Source: an uncultured Christensenella sp.
GTDB lineage: Bacteria; Bacillota; Clostridia; Christensenellales; Borkfalkiaceae
Direction: 5' to 3'
Length of the DNA: 64,000 nucleotides
Assembly: GCA_910577055.1 (NCBI GenBank)
Contig: CAJTKX010000005.1
Coordinates: 116,481 to 180,480, forward strand
Positions 44,283 through 53,852 of the stretch are shown here, one piece after another; position 1 is the stretch's first letter, and each line of letters starts with the position of its first letter. The notes beneath the pieces were generated by a model that searched no databases, was not told the DNA's origin, and saw nothing but the letters and a program-made list of their open reading frames with translations. The translations under genes were made by a program, and so were the position numbers.

Positions 44283-44663
44283 ATGGACGACTTAAAGCAT
44301 ATGGCACGCGCAGCTAAAAGCAGACTGAAAAGCAATTATTGGGCAGACTGCAAGGAAAACATCGAGAAAAACGCCAACGAAGCAAAAATCAAGGGGCTAA
44401 GCGAAATTAAGGCCAAATCCTCATTTAAAAACCGCGTAAAAAGCGAAATCAAGGGCGAAAAGCAAGACGAATTTTATCAAAAAGTGAAAGAATTGCTTGA
44501 CGCCGAGGGCGAGGTCTCCGACGCGCTCGGCAGACTTACCGACAAAGAATACTACACTTCGCTCAGCTACGAAGAAAAGCAACGGTACAATTTAGAGCTG
44601 TCCTCTAAATATTTAAACGCCTTGCGCCGTTACAGAAAAGAGAAGGAAGACGGCATTATTTAA
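44283..44663 (+). CDS. Charged helical protein of unknown function
   Basis: 126 residues, family not recognised. Lys/Glu-rich and almost entirely helical (MDDLKHMARAAKSRLKSNYW at the start, then heptad-like KAKSSFKNRVKSEIKGEK and a C-terminal YLNALRRYRKEKED). No membrane segment or signal peptide. AGGAGG ends 12 nt before ATG 44283, slightly long; TTG 44274 is 3 nt from it and too close. It sits between rpsU and pcrA; the pcrA promoter begins at its stop codon. Confidence 0.6.
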   Translation: MDDLKHMARAAKSRLKSNYWADCKENIEKNANEAKIKGLSEIKAKSSFKNRVKSEIKGEKQDEFYQKVKELLDAEGEVSDALGRLTDKEYYTSLSYEEKQRYNLELSSKYLNALRRYRKEKEDGII

Positions 44664-44692
44664 TTGAATTTTACGATAACTTATGATATAAT
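44664..44692 (+). promoter_or_regulatory. Leaderless promoter of pcrA
   Basis: TTGAAT (44664-44669), 17 bp, TATAAT (44687-44692), then 7 nt and ATG 44700. The predicted first transcribed base is the A of the start codon. Confidence 0.8.
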
Positions 44693-44699
44693 AAATTCT

Positions 44700-46976
44700 A
44701 TGGACGAACTCTTGAAATACCTTAACGAAGAACAGATAAAACCCGTATGCGACACCGAGGGCGCAGTCCTTGTTTTGGCGGGTGCGGGCAGCGGTAAAAC
44801 ACGCGTTTTAACTTCGCGCATAGCCTACATACTAAGAGAGGGGAAGGCAACCCTCTCTGAAATTCTTGCAATCACTTTTACCAATAAAGCCGCGGGCGAG
44901 ATGAAAGAGCGGTTAAACCGTGTGCTCGGCGACGGCGTCGGCGACAGTAAGTGGATTTGCACAATTCACTCTATGTGCGTAAAAATATTGCGTCAGTTTG
45001 CCGAAAAGGCGGGGCTTAAACCCAACTTTTCCATTTACAGTGAAACCGAGCGGTCAAACGTCATCAAAAAGACCTTTCAAGAACTCGATTTCGACGACGA
45101 AAAGCTGCTTAAAAATGCAAAATTCCACATTGGCAACGCAAAAATGCTTGGGCTTGACCCCGATTTGTACGGCAAAAAATACGCCCACGAGCGCGGTATG
45201 GACGATATCGTCGTAATATATGAAAAGTACGATAAGCACTTAAAAGAGAACAATGCGCTCGATTTCGACGACCTTTTGTTGGAAACTTTACGCCTTTTAA
45301 AGCGAGACGAAGAAACGCGCGAGTACCTTTCGGACAAGTTCAAATACGTTTTGGTTGACGAGTTTCAAGATACAAACACCGTTCAATACCAAATTATAAA
45401 GCTCCTTTCGTCTAAGCACGGCAACTTGTTCGCCGTCGGCGACGACGACCAATCTATTTACGGTTGGCGCGGCGCGGAAATAGAAAACATTTTAAAGTTC
45501 GATAAGGACTTTCCCAACGCTAAAATTTACAAATTAGAGCGTAACTACCGTTCAACGAAATCTATTTTGAAGCTTGCCAACTGCATAATCAAAAACAACC
45601 TTAAACGCCGCGGAAAAGAGCTGTGGACGGAGGCGGGCGACGGCGATAAGCCCGTTTATTATCAAGCCGACGAGGAGGCGGGTGAAGCGCTTTATACCGC
45701 ACGCGCCATAAGCGATGCCGTCGCACGCGGCAAAAAATACTCCGATTTCGCCGTTTTAATGCGCATAAACGCATTGACGCGCTCGTACGAGCAAGAATTT
45801 ACCAAGTACGGCATACCGTACAAAGTTTTCGGCGGTTTCAGATTCTTCGAGCGTAAGGAAATTAAAGATATCCTTGCATATTTAAGGATAATTTCCAACC
45901 CTTACGACAGCGAGGCTGTTGAAAGGATTATCAACGTGCCCAAGCGCGGAATAGGCGGCAGAACCGTCCAAATTATGTACGATTACGCGCAAGATACGGG
46001 TTTAACGCTGTACGACGCGGCTGTTGACTGTGAAGAATTGCCACTGCCGCGCGGCGCCAAGGATAAAATAAAGGACTTTGCAAGCCTTATAAAAGGATTT
46101 ATAATTTCGGCGGTTGATACGCCCGTCGCGCAGCTTGTGCGGGACGTGCTCAATAAAACCGATATCCGCTCCGCTTATGACGACGGCACCGACGACGGCG
46201 ACGGCAAGCTTGCCAACATCGACGAATTTATTGCCTCCGTGGACGATTTTACCCGCCTTAACCCTAACGCAACGCTTGACGAGTATTTAAACCAAGTCAC
46301 ACTCTCGTCCGACCTTGACCAAATGGACGACGGCGACTATGTATCTTTGGCGACGATTCACGCAGTGAAAGGGCTTGAATTTCCCGTTGTTTTCATTTGC
46401 GGGCTCGAAGACGGAATTATGCCCTCGTCCCGTCTGTCGGAGGACGGCAGAAGCGAAGAGGAAGAACGTCGGCTTATGTACGTTGCGATAACGCGCGCCA
46501 AGGAGAGGTTGTATTTAACCCGCTCGAAGTCGCGCTATCTGTACGGTCGCCGCGATTTAACGCGCCCCTCGCGCTTTATTGCGGAGCTTGCCTCCGAGCT
46601 TGGCGCGTCCGCTTACGAAAGACCCAACTACGGCTATGCCGGCGGTTTAAAAAGGTTTGGCGCCTCGTATGGCGACAGTCCCGATCGCTCGGCTGGTAAA
46701 GCGCTTTATTCCGCTTATGACGAGTTCGAAAGCGGCACGTCGCAAACCGGAAGCTTTAAAGGCTTTTTCGGCGGCGTAAAAACGGACGCGGCGAACGGCG
46801 GCACGGCAGCAAACGGTGCGGGCAAGTACTCCGTCGGAATGAAAGTTCGTCACCCCAAATTCGGCGTGGGTACGGTTGTCGCTTTAAAGAACGACGGCAA
46901 AATCATAAACGTAGCGTTTAACGGTCAAGGCATAAAGGAGCTTTCCGCTTCGCTTGCGCCGCTGACCATTCTGTAA
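44700..46976 (+). CDS. pcrA: UvrD/PcrA superfamily 1 DNA helicase
   Basis: 3'-5' DNA helicase for repair and for clearing stalled complexes. SF1 motifs: Q-motif NEEQIKPV, Walker A LAGAGSGKTRVL, Walker B VDEFQDTN, GDDDQSIYGWRGA, RNYRS, and the late motifs SLATIHAVKGLEFPVVFICG and YVAITRAKERLYLTR. The C-terminal end has the Tudor-like polymerase-binding domain (VRHPKFGVGTVVALK). 758 residues from ATG 44700; there is no ribosome site, and an upstream in-frame start at 44664 would lie within the -35 box. Confidence 0.96.
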   Translation: MDELLKYLNEEQIKPVCDTEGAVLVLAGAGSGKTRVLTSRIAYILREGKATLSEILAITFTNKAAGEMKERLNRVLGDGVGDSKWICTIHSMCVKILRQFAEKAGLKPNFSIYSETERSNVIKKTFQELDFDDEKLLKNAKFHIGNAKMLGLDPDLYGKKYAHERGMDDIVVIYEKYDKHLKENNALDFDDLLLETLRLLKRDEETREYLSDKFKYVLVDEFQDTNTVQYQIIKLLSSKHGNLFAVGDDDQSIYGWRGAEIENILKFDKDFPNAKIYKLERNYRSTKSILKLANCIIKNNLKRRGKELWTEAGDGDKPVYYQADEEAGEALYTARAISDAVARGKKYSDFAVLMRINALTRSYEQEFTKYGIPYKVFGGFRFFERKEIKDILAYLRIISNPYDSEAVERIINVPKRGIGGRTVQIMYDYAQDTGLTLYDAAVDCEELPLPRGAKDKIKDFASLIKGFIISAVDTPVAQLVRDVLNKTDIRSAYDDGTDDGDGKLANIDEFIASVDDFTRLNPNATLDEYLNQVTLSSDLDQMDDGDYVSLATIHAVKGLEFPVVFICGLEDGIMPSSRLSEDGRSEEEERRLMYVAITRAKERLYLTRSKSRYLYGRRDLTRPSRFIAELASELGASAYERPNYGYAGGLKRFGASYGDSPDRSAGKALYSAYDEFESGTSQTGSFKGFFGGVKTDAANGGTAANGAGKYSVGMKVRHPKFGVGTVVALKNDGKIINVAFNGQGIKELSASLAPLTIL

Positions 46977-47026
46977 GAATACAAGAAACGCGTTATTTTA
47001 AGCATATATTGGGGGCAATCCGAAAA

Positions 47027-48967
47027 ATGAACAGAGTAAGAGAGCTTATAGACCAACTTAATAAATGGGCTTACGAGTATTACGTTCTCGATAATCCGTC
47101 CGTTTCCGATAGGGAATACGACAAGCTTTACGACGAGCTTAAAGCAATTGAAGAGGAAACGGGCAAGGTGGAGTTCGACAGCCCTACGAAGCGCGTGGGC
47201 GGCGACCCTATAAAGGGTTTTGAAAAACACGCGCACATTTCGCGGCTGTACAGCCTTGATAAATCGGTAACTTACGATGAATTGGACGCCTTTTTTACGC
47301 GCATAAAAAAGGTTGCCGACAGCCCCGAATACACCGTTGAATACAAGTTTGACGGGCTAACGATGTGTTTAACTTACGACGGCGGAAAGTTTGTGCGGGC
47401 GACCACGCGCGGCAACGGGGTCGAGGGCGAGGACGTCACGGCGCAGTGCTTAACAATAAAATCGTTTCCCCTTTCTATACCGTATCAAGGCACTTTGGAG
47501 GTGCAGGGAGAGGCTGTTATCCGTTTAAGCGTTTTGGAAGAATACAACAAAACCGCCAAAGAACAGCTTAAAAATGCGCGCAATGCGGTTGCGGGCGCGA
47601 TAAGAAACCTTGACCCGAAAATAACCGCAGAAAGAAAACCCGAAATTCTTTTTTACAACGTAAATTATATGAGCGAAGGAGAATTGCCCTCGCAAGTGGC
47701 GCACTTCGACTTTTTAAAGGAGCAAGGATTTAAGGTTTTTGACTTTTTGCGCGTGTGTAAAGGCGCGGACGAGGTCAAGGCGGCAATCGAAGAAATAGAA
47801 GTTGAAAGAAAGAATATAGACGTGCTTACGGACGGCGCGGTAATCAAGCTGAATTCCACGAAAGAGCGGGATATATTGGGAGCAACCGATAAATTTCCGC
47901 GCTGGGCGATGGCTTATAAGTTCGAAGCCGAAGAAAGCGTTACCACCGTAAAAGAGGTGGTTTGGCAAGTAGGCAGAACGGGCAAGTTGACCCCGCTTGC
48001 GATAGTGGAGCCGGTTGAGCTTGCAGGCGCAACCGTGCGAAAGGCTACCTTGAACAACTTCGGCGATTTAACGCGCAAGGATATTAAAATAGGCAGTAAG
48101 GTTTTGATACGCCGCTCGAACGAGGTTATCCCCGAAATTTTGGGTGCGGTTGAACATATCGAGGGCAGTTTGAACGTTGAAAAGCCCGAAAAATGCCCGT
48201 TTTGCGGCAATTTAGTTGAAGAAGTGGGGGCGAATTTGTTTTGCCCGAATAAATATTGCCCGCCGCGCGTAGTTGCCAAGGTTGAGCACTTTGCTTCGAA
48301 AGACGCAATGGATATAGAGGGTCTTTCTGAAAAGACGGCGCAGCTTATGTACGATAATTTGGGACTTAGGGAGTGCTCTGCTTTATACGGCTATACGGCG
48401 AAAGATTTGGGCTGCTTAGAGGGCTTTAAAACCAAGAAAATCAATAATATATTGGGGGCAATCGAAAAAAGCAAGGAAGTTTCCGCCGAAAGATTTATAT
48501 TTGCCTTGGGAATTGACGGGGTAGGCAAAGTTGCCGCAAAGGACCTTGTAAAGGCGTTTAAAACTATTGAAAACCTTAAAAAAGCCACAAAAGAGGAGCT
48601 TATCGAGCTTGAGAACGTGGGCGAGATTACCGCGGACGCAATAGTAAAGTGGTTTGGCGACGAAGAAAACACCGCGGAAATAGACAATTTGCTTGCGGCG
48701 GGTGTAAACCCGCAAACAGCGCAAAAAAGCGTTATTTCAAGCATATTCGCGGGGCAATTCGTAGTACTTACGGGAACTTTGCAAGAATTTAAGAGAAGCG
48801 AAGCGCAAAAAATTATCGAAGAAAACGGCGGTGAGTGTCAAAGCTCGGTTACCGCAAAAACTACGTTGGTTATTGCGGGTGACTCTGCGGGCAGCAAGCT
48901 TGACAAGGCGAAAAAACTCGGGATAAAAATTATTGACGAAGCCGCATTTAAAGCAATGATTAGATAG
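47027..48967 (+). CDS. ligA: NAD-dependent DNA ligase LigA
   Basis: Seals nicks using NAD. Domain Ia and the adenylation domain (KxDG lysine in YKFDGLTM) are followed by the OB fold (VGRTGKLTPLA), the four-Cys zinc finger (CPFCG ... FCPNKYCPP), HhH repeats (GIDGVGKVAAKDLV) and a C-terminal BRCT (about 575-646). 646 residues. ATG 47027 has GGGGGC about 8 nt ahead. Lies 50 nt behind pcrA, the usual pcrA-ligA pair. The linker into BRCT carries a sequence resembling the repeat at 46992-47020. Confidence 0.97.
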   Translation: MNRVRELIDQLNKWAYEYYVLDNPSVSDREYDKLYDELKAIEEETGKVEFDSPTKRVGGDPIKGFEKHAHISRLYSLDKSVTYDELDAFFTRIKKVADSPEYTVEYKFDGLTMCLTYDGGKFVRATTRGNGVEGEDVTAQCLTIKSFPLSIPYQGTLEVQGEAVIRLSVLEEYNKTAKEQLKNARNAVAGAIRNLDPKITAERKPEILFYNVNYMSEGELPSQVAHFDFLKEQGFKVFDFLRVCKGADEVKAAIEEIEVERKNIDVLTDGAVIKLNSTKERDILGATDKFPRWAMAYKFEAEESVTTVKEVVWQVGRTGKLTPLAIVEPVELAGATVRKATLNNFGDLTRKDIKIGSKVLIRRSNEVIPEILGAVEHIEGSLNVEKPEKCPFCGNLVEEVGANLFCPNKYCPPRVVAKVEHFASKDAMDIEGLSEKTAQLMYDNLGLRECSALYGYTAKDLGCLEGFKTKKINNILGAIEKSKEVSAERFIFALGIDGVGKVAAKDLVKAFKTIENLKKATKEELIELENVGEITADAIVKWFGDEENTAEIDNLLAAGVNPQTAQKSVISSIFAGQFVVLTGTLQEFKRSEAQKIIEENGGECQSSVTAKTTLVIAGDSAGSKLDKAKKLGIKIIDEAAFKAMIR

Positions 48968-49085
48968 TTTTGTGAAAACTCCGTGAAGAATTTCACACAG
49001 TTTTCACTGAAAAACAGCATATTTTGGTGCGATTTTTGAGTAATTTCGGCTGATTTTCGGCACTTTTTTAAAAACAGAATGAAAC

Positions 49086-49122
49086 AAAAAAGCGGGGGCG
49101 CGAATTTCGCGCCCCCGCTTTT
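49086..49122. terminator. Bidirectional terminator between ligA and the LRR gene
   Basis: Arms 49086-49103 and 49105-49122 are exact reverse complements (GCGGGGGCGCGAA core) with A/T runs at both ends. Confidence 0.92.
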
Positions 49123-49147
49123 TGTTTATGACGATTAAGGTATTGAA

Positions 49148-51388
49148 TTAATATTTTGTAATACTGCCGTATTTTCCAACTTGTCCGTCAGCGCAGTAGA
49201 TTTTGAATTCGCCACTGTCGAAGTTCCAATAATAATTTTTTTCTATTGCTTCCCATTCATCGGTTGTGCCTTTAAAGTTTATGCTTGTAAGTGAAGTACA
49301 ATTTTTGAATACTCTACCACCGATATGAGTAACGCTGTTGGGAATAGTAATGCTTGTGAGTGAAGAACAACCGTAGAACGCAGAGCCAACGATATGAGTA
49401 ACGCTGTCGGGAATAGTAATGCTTGTGAGTGAAGAACAACCGTAGAACACTCCCTCATTGATATAAGTAACGCTATTTGAAATGGTTATGCTTGTAAGTG
49501 AAATACAATCCGAGAACGCATAATAACCGATAGAAGTAACGCTGTTGGGAATAATAATGCTTTCAAGAGAAGAACAATCATCGAATGCAGAATCACCAAT
49601 ATAAATAACGCTACTTGGAATGGTTATGCTTGTAAGCGAAGTGCAATATGCGAACGCGGCATTTGCAATGCCTTTTGTGCCGTTACGAAAAGTGACTGCG
49701 GTTAAGCTTGTATCGCAATCTACAACCCAATTATTAACGTATTGCACTCCGTTTTCAGATTGAATAAGTTTTGTACAACCGTCAAATGCAGACCCAACGA
49801 TATGAGTAACGCTGTCGGGAATAATAATGCTTTCAAGAGAAGTACAATTTGCGAACGTCAATCTATTAATAGAAGTAACGCTGTCGGGAATAGTAATGCT
49901 TGTGAGTGAAGAACAACCGTGGAACGCATACTCACCGATAGAAGTAACGCTATTCGGAATGGTTATGCTTGTAAGAGAAGTGCAACACCAGAACGCAGAG
50001 TCTCCAATTTCTGTAACGCTGTTGGGAATGGTTATGTTTGTAAGCGAAGAGCAACAGCCGAACGCATAATCACCGATATGAGTAACGCTGTCGGGAATAA
50101 TACTGTTTTTACAACCGACAATAAGTTGCTTTCCGTCTTTACTTAAAAGACAGTTGTTTACGCTTTTGAAATTAGGGTTGTTTTCGTCAACAATGATGAT
50201 TTCAAGAGAAGATATATCAAATACGTTAGTAAAAAGATAAGATATATCAGATACGTTAGCAAAATTAAAGACTTTACAACCTAAGGTAAGATTTTTAAGT
50301 GAAGAACAACCGTAGAACGCATAATAACCGATAGAAGTAACACTGTTGGGAATGGTTATGCTTGCAAGTGAAGAACAATCATCGAACGCAGACTCACCGA
50401 TATGAGTAACGCTGTCGGGGATGGTCACGCTTGTAAGCGAAGAGCAACAGTCGAACGCATAATCACCGATAGAAGTTACGGGCAAGCCTTTAAACATCGC
50501 CGGGATATTCGCAACGGTTGCGTTTTCGTCTAAAATACCGTTTACTGTATAGGACGTGCCGTCTGCGCTTAAAGTGTATTCAAAGAAAGGATAGCCGCAA
50601 ACCGAACAGTCGTTAGGGTCGGTATGTGCGGCTGTTTCAATTTCGTCGTCGCAGACCGAGCAAATTTTCCAATGGTTTTCGTCGTCAAATAAGAAAATAC
50701 CGTCTGTTGTGTGCGGAAGTTTTTCTATGGATTCGGTTTCCATAAAGCCGCAGGCGCAAGTGCGTATTTTTGCGCCCGAAAATGAACAGGTTGCTTCAAC
50801 GGTGGTTTTCCACTCGCCGAATTGGTGCTTGTGGTCTTTTTTGACGTACATCTCTTTTACGCCGCCGCCGACGTTGAGTGCTATGACGCCGTTGGAGATG
50901 GTTCCCGTAGCGAGTTCTTCGTTTGAGCCGAAAAATTCGACGAAGAAGATTATGTTTTCGCCGTCTATTTTATAAGTGCCCGTTTCGCCGTCGTTATCCG
51001 TCCATTTGCCGCCGCTTAATGTGAAATAGTCGTCTTCGTCATATTCGCCGTTTCTGTAACCGTAATAGGTGCCGTTGGTTTTCATTGCGATAAAAGTGGG
51101 AATAAGGCTTAAAAGAATTATGACGATTACAAGTCCCAAAGCTACGGGTACCACGATTTTTATGTGCGATTTTATCCAACCGCCGATTTTGCTTAGCTTT
51201 TGCTTGAAATTCAAGGGGCGGGGTTCGGTCTTGCCCGTGAAAGAGTGACCGCAATGGTTACAGAAGCGGGAAGAACCGCTTAATTTTGCGCCGCATTCGG
51301 GGCAAGTTTTTTCTTCTTGCCATTCGGCGCCGCAGTTGGGGCAGAAGTTGCCTTCAAATTCTTGCCCGCAGTTAGGACATTTGTGCAT
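49148..51388 (-). CDS. Zinc-ribbon, membrane-anchored BspA-like leucine-rich repeat protein
   Basis: 746 residues, function unknown. Two N-terminal zinc ribbons (CPNCGQEFEGNFCPNCG and CPECG ... FCNHCG, 4-48) are cytoplasmic; one helix (about 76-98) crosses the membrane; outside follow a lipocalin-like beta region (about 105-185), Cys/His-rich segments (CACG, CSVC, CSVCGYPF), and from about 300 at least 13 LRR_5/BspA repeats of 23 residues, typified by VTSIGYYAFSDCISLTSITI. No signal peptidase site or sorting signal. GGAGAAA before ATG. BspA-like repeats bind host proteins in some bacteria; here the role is open. Confidence 0.82.
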   Translation of the reverse strand: MHKCPNCGQEFEGNFCPNCGAEWQEEKTCPECGAKLSGSSRFCNHCGHSFTGKTEPRPLNFKQKLSKIGGWIKSHIKIVVPVALGLVIVIILLSLIPTFIAMKTNGTYYGYRNGEYDEDDYFTLSGGKWTDNDGETGTYKIDGENIIFFVEFFGSNEELATGTISNGVIALNVGGGVKEMYVKKDHKHQFGEWKTTVEATCSFSGAKIRTCACGFMETESIEKLPHTTDGIFLFDDENHWKICSVCDDEIETAAHTDPNDCSVCGYPFFEYTLSADGTSYTVNGILDENATVANIPAMFKGLPVTSIGDYAFDCCSSLTSVTIPDSVTHIGESAFDDCSSLASITIPNSVTSIGYYAFYGCSSLKNLTLGCKVFNFANVSDISYLFTNVFDISSLEIIIVDENNPNFKSVNNCLLSKDGKQLIVGCKNSIIPDSVTHIGDYAFGCCSSLTNITIPNSVTEIGDSAFWCCTSLTSITIPNSVTSIGEYAFHGCSSLTSITIPDSVTSINRLTFANCTSLESIIIPDSVTHIVGSAFDGCTKLIQSENGVQYVNNWVVDCDTSLTAVTFRNGTKGIANAAFAYCTSLTSITIPSSVIYIGDSAFDDCSSLESIIIPNSVTSIGYYAFSDCISLTSITISNSVTYINEGVFYGCSSLTSITIPDSVTHIVGSAFYGCSSLTSITIPNSVTHIGGRVFKNCTSLTSINFKGTTDEWEAIEKNYYWNFDSGEFKIYCADGQVGKYGSITKY

Positions 51389-51714
51389 AGAGTTTCTCCT
51401 TGGGAATATTTACGGGCAAAAAAATAAGGGCAACCGTTAAGGTTGCCCGCATAACGTACCCTAACAGTCGCCAAACAATTATTCTTATTGCAAACGGAAG
51501 TAATCCCATTATAACACAGAATATAGGATACAAATATGCCTATACATTTTGTGTTATGATGAGATTTTTATGTAATGCCGAAAAAAGGGTATAAAAATAC
51601 CCCGTCTGCAATTTAATTGTTTGGCATAGAAAATATACCATATTTCGCGCGGGGTTGTCAAGGGGGAAAGCGGGGCGATTATATAATTGTAAAGCAATTT
51701 TTTTTGATTTGTAC

Positions 51715-51743
51715 TTTACAATGGGCACAAAATATGGTATAAT
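51715..51743 (+). promoter_or_regulatory. Promoter of the parE-parC pair
   Basis: TTTACA (51715-51720), 17 bp, TATAAT (51738-51743); a leader of about 28 nt with AAAAGG precedes the ATG at 51777. Confidence 0.75.
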
Positions 51744-51776
51744 TTTACAGTTAATTGACACTATAAAAGGTATTGT

Positions 51777-53852
51777 ATGGCGAATAAGACTTATAATGCG
51801 GACGATTTGAAAATATTAGAGGGCTTGGAAGCCGTGCGCGTGCGCCCCGGTATGTATATCGGGTCAACGGGCATAAAGGGACTTCATCACATTCTTTGGG
51901 AGATTGTGGACAACTCTATCGACGAGGCAGCGAACGGGTATGCGGACGAAATTACCGTAATACTTCATAAGGACGGCTCTGCCTCGGTGCGCGACAACGG
52001 CAGAGGTATGCCGACGGACGTAAACAGTAAAGTTAAGATGAGCGGCGTAGAAATTATATTTACAAAGCTGCATGCGGGCGGCAAGTTCGATTCGGGCAAC
52101 TATGCGTTTTCGGGCGGGTTGCACGGCGTGGGCGCGTCGGTTACGAACGCGCTTTCGGAGTGGCTGCACGTTGAAGTTTACCGCGGCAATAAGTTCGTTA
52201 TGGACTTTAAATCGACGTACGATAAGGAAACGAAAAAGTGGCATTGCGGCGCGCCCGTTTCACCCTTGAAAAACACGGGCGAAAAGACTAAGGAAAAGGG
52301 CACGTTTGTACGGTTTAAACCCGACAAGGAAGTTTTTGAAACGGTTGAGTGGAACTACGACACGGTTGCAACGCGTCTTAAAGAGCTTGCGTTTTTGAAT
52401 AAGGGCGTGCAGATTAATTTTAAAGACGAGCGCGAGCTGTACGCATATGAAGAGGGCGAGGACGACGAGGGCAACGTTACGAACATTAAGGTTAAGTTGC
52501 CCGAACGCGAACCCGTAACGTTTAAATACGACGGCGGGCTTGTGGACTTCGTAAAGCATATGAACGAGGACAAGACCGCGCTTTATAACGAGCCGCTTTA
52601 TTACAGCGCGATTAAAGACATTCATGTGAAGGGCGCGCCCGCGGGGAAGATAAAAATAGAGTTTGCTTTGGCGCACACAAAGGACGATACCGAAAGTCTT
52701 TTCTCGTTTGTGAACAATATTTCCACGGTCGAGGGCGGCTATCACGAAACGGGCTTCCACAACGGACTTTTGAAAGCCGTGAACGATTATGCGCGCAACA
52801 ACGGAGTTTTGAAAGCTAAGGACAGCCCTTTCGTTGCCGACGATATTAAAGAAGGCTTGACGGCGGTTTTGACCGTGAAGATGCAGAACGTGGAGTTCGA
52901 GGGGCAGACAAAAACGAAGCTTGGCAACCCCGAAGTAAAACTGCCCGTTGAGCAGACCGTTTTAGAGGGGTTGCAGAAATTGACGGAAGTGCGCGGCAAC
53001 AAAGCCGTGTTCGATAAAATCGCACAAAAAGCGAAGTTTGCGGCGGACGACAGAATTAAGCACCGCGCCGAGCGCGACGTTGCGAAAGCCGCGTCCGAGA
53101 ACGACGGGCTGAACCTTGTGGGCAAGCTTGCCTCTTGCTCGGGAAGAAACCCCGATTTGAACGAACTGTTCATAGTAGAGGGCGACAGCGCGGGAGGCAC
53201 GGCTAAGCAAGCGCGGGTAAGACAGTACCAGTCTATTTTGCCCCTTCGCGGCAAGCCGTTGAACGTACAGAAAAAGACGGCGTTGCAAGCGCTGCAAAAC
53301 GAGGAAATAAAGACGTTGATTTCCGCTATCGGGGCGGGGTTTAACCGCTCTTTCGACGTGGAAAAGACGAAATACAAAAAGGTTATTATACTTTCCGATG
53401 CAGACCAAGACGGTATGCACATTCGCTGTATACTGCTTACTTTCTTTTTCAAGTATATGCGCGATTTGATTAACGCGGGCTACGTCTATATAGGTATGCC
53501 GCCCCTTTATAAGGTGTATAAGGGGGATAACGTGGAATACGCTTACGACGACGCCGAGCTTGACGAAAAAATTAAAAAAGTGGGCAAGGGGTATAAGCTT
53601 CAACGCTATAAAGGACTTGGCGAAATGTCAGCCGACCAGCTTTGGGATACTACGATGAACCCCGATACGCGCAACCTTATTCAAGTTACGATTGAAAACG
53701 CCGCCCAAGCTGCAGACGTTATAGATATGCTGATGGGCGATAAGGTTGACGGCAGAAAAGAGTTCCTTGCAAAGAACGCGAACTTTAACAAGGTTGACGG
53801 GTTTATAGAAAAAGTAAACTTCAAAAACGAAACCAATGCGGAGGTTGACTGA
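51777..53852 (+). CDS. parE: Type II topoisomerase ATPase subunit (ParE/GyrB family)
   Basis: ATPase and TOPRIM subunit of a type II topoisomerase. GHKL ATPase motifs: EIVDNSIDEA, DNGRGMP, GGLHGVGASVTNAL; transducer QTKTKLGNPE; TOPRIM: LFIVEGDSAGG and SDADQDGMHIRCILLTFFF; PLRGK. 691 residues. I prefer ParE because its partner lacks the GyrA box, but a second gyrase-like pair cannot be ruled out. Its TGA overlaps the next ATG by one base. Confidence 0.85.
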   Translation: MANKTYNADDLKILEGLEAVRVRPGMYIGSTGIKGLHHILWEIVDNSIDEAANGYADEITVILHKDGSASVRDNGRGMPTDVNSKVKMSGVEIIFTKLHAGGKFDSGNYAFSGGLHGVGASVTNALSEWLHVEVYRGNKFVMDFKSTYDKETKKWHCGAPVSPLKNTGEKTKEKGTFVRFKPDKEVFETVEWNYDTVATRLKELAFLNKGVQINFKDERELYAYEEGEDDEGNVTNIKVKLPEREPVTFKYDGGLVDFVKHMNEDKTALYNEPLYYSAIKDIHVKGAPAGKIKIEFALAHTKDDTESLFSFVNNISTVEGGYHETGFHNGLLKAVNDYARNNGVLKAKDSPFVADDIKEGLTAVLTVKMQNVEFEGQTKTKLGNPEVKLPVEQTVLEGLQKLTEVRGNKAVFDKIAQKAKFAADDRIKHRAERDVAKAASENDGLNLVGKLASCSGRNPDLNELFIVEGDSAGGTAKQARVRQYQSILPLRGKPLNVQKKTALQALQNEEIKTLISAIGAGFNRSFDVEKTKYKKVIILSDADQDGMHIRCILLTFFFKYMRDLINAGYVYIGMPPLYKVYKGDNVEYAYDDAELDEKIKKVGKGYKLQRYKGLGEMSADQLWDTTMNPDTRNLIQVTIENAAQAADVIDMLMGDKVDGRKEFLAKNANFNKVDGFIEKVNFKNETNAEVD

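Noticed and set aside
49300..50470. CRISPR-like array
   Set aside because: The regular 69-bp periodicity is the coding repeat of the LRR protein, not spacers between identical repeats. No CRISPR array or cas gene is seen in the window.
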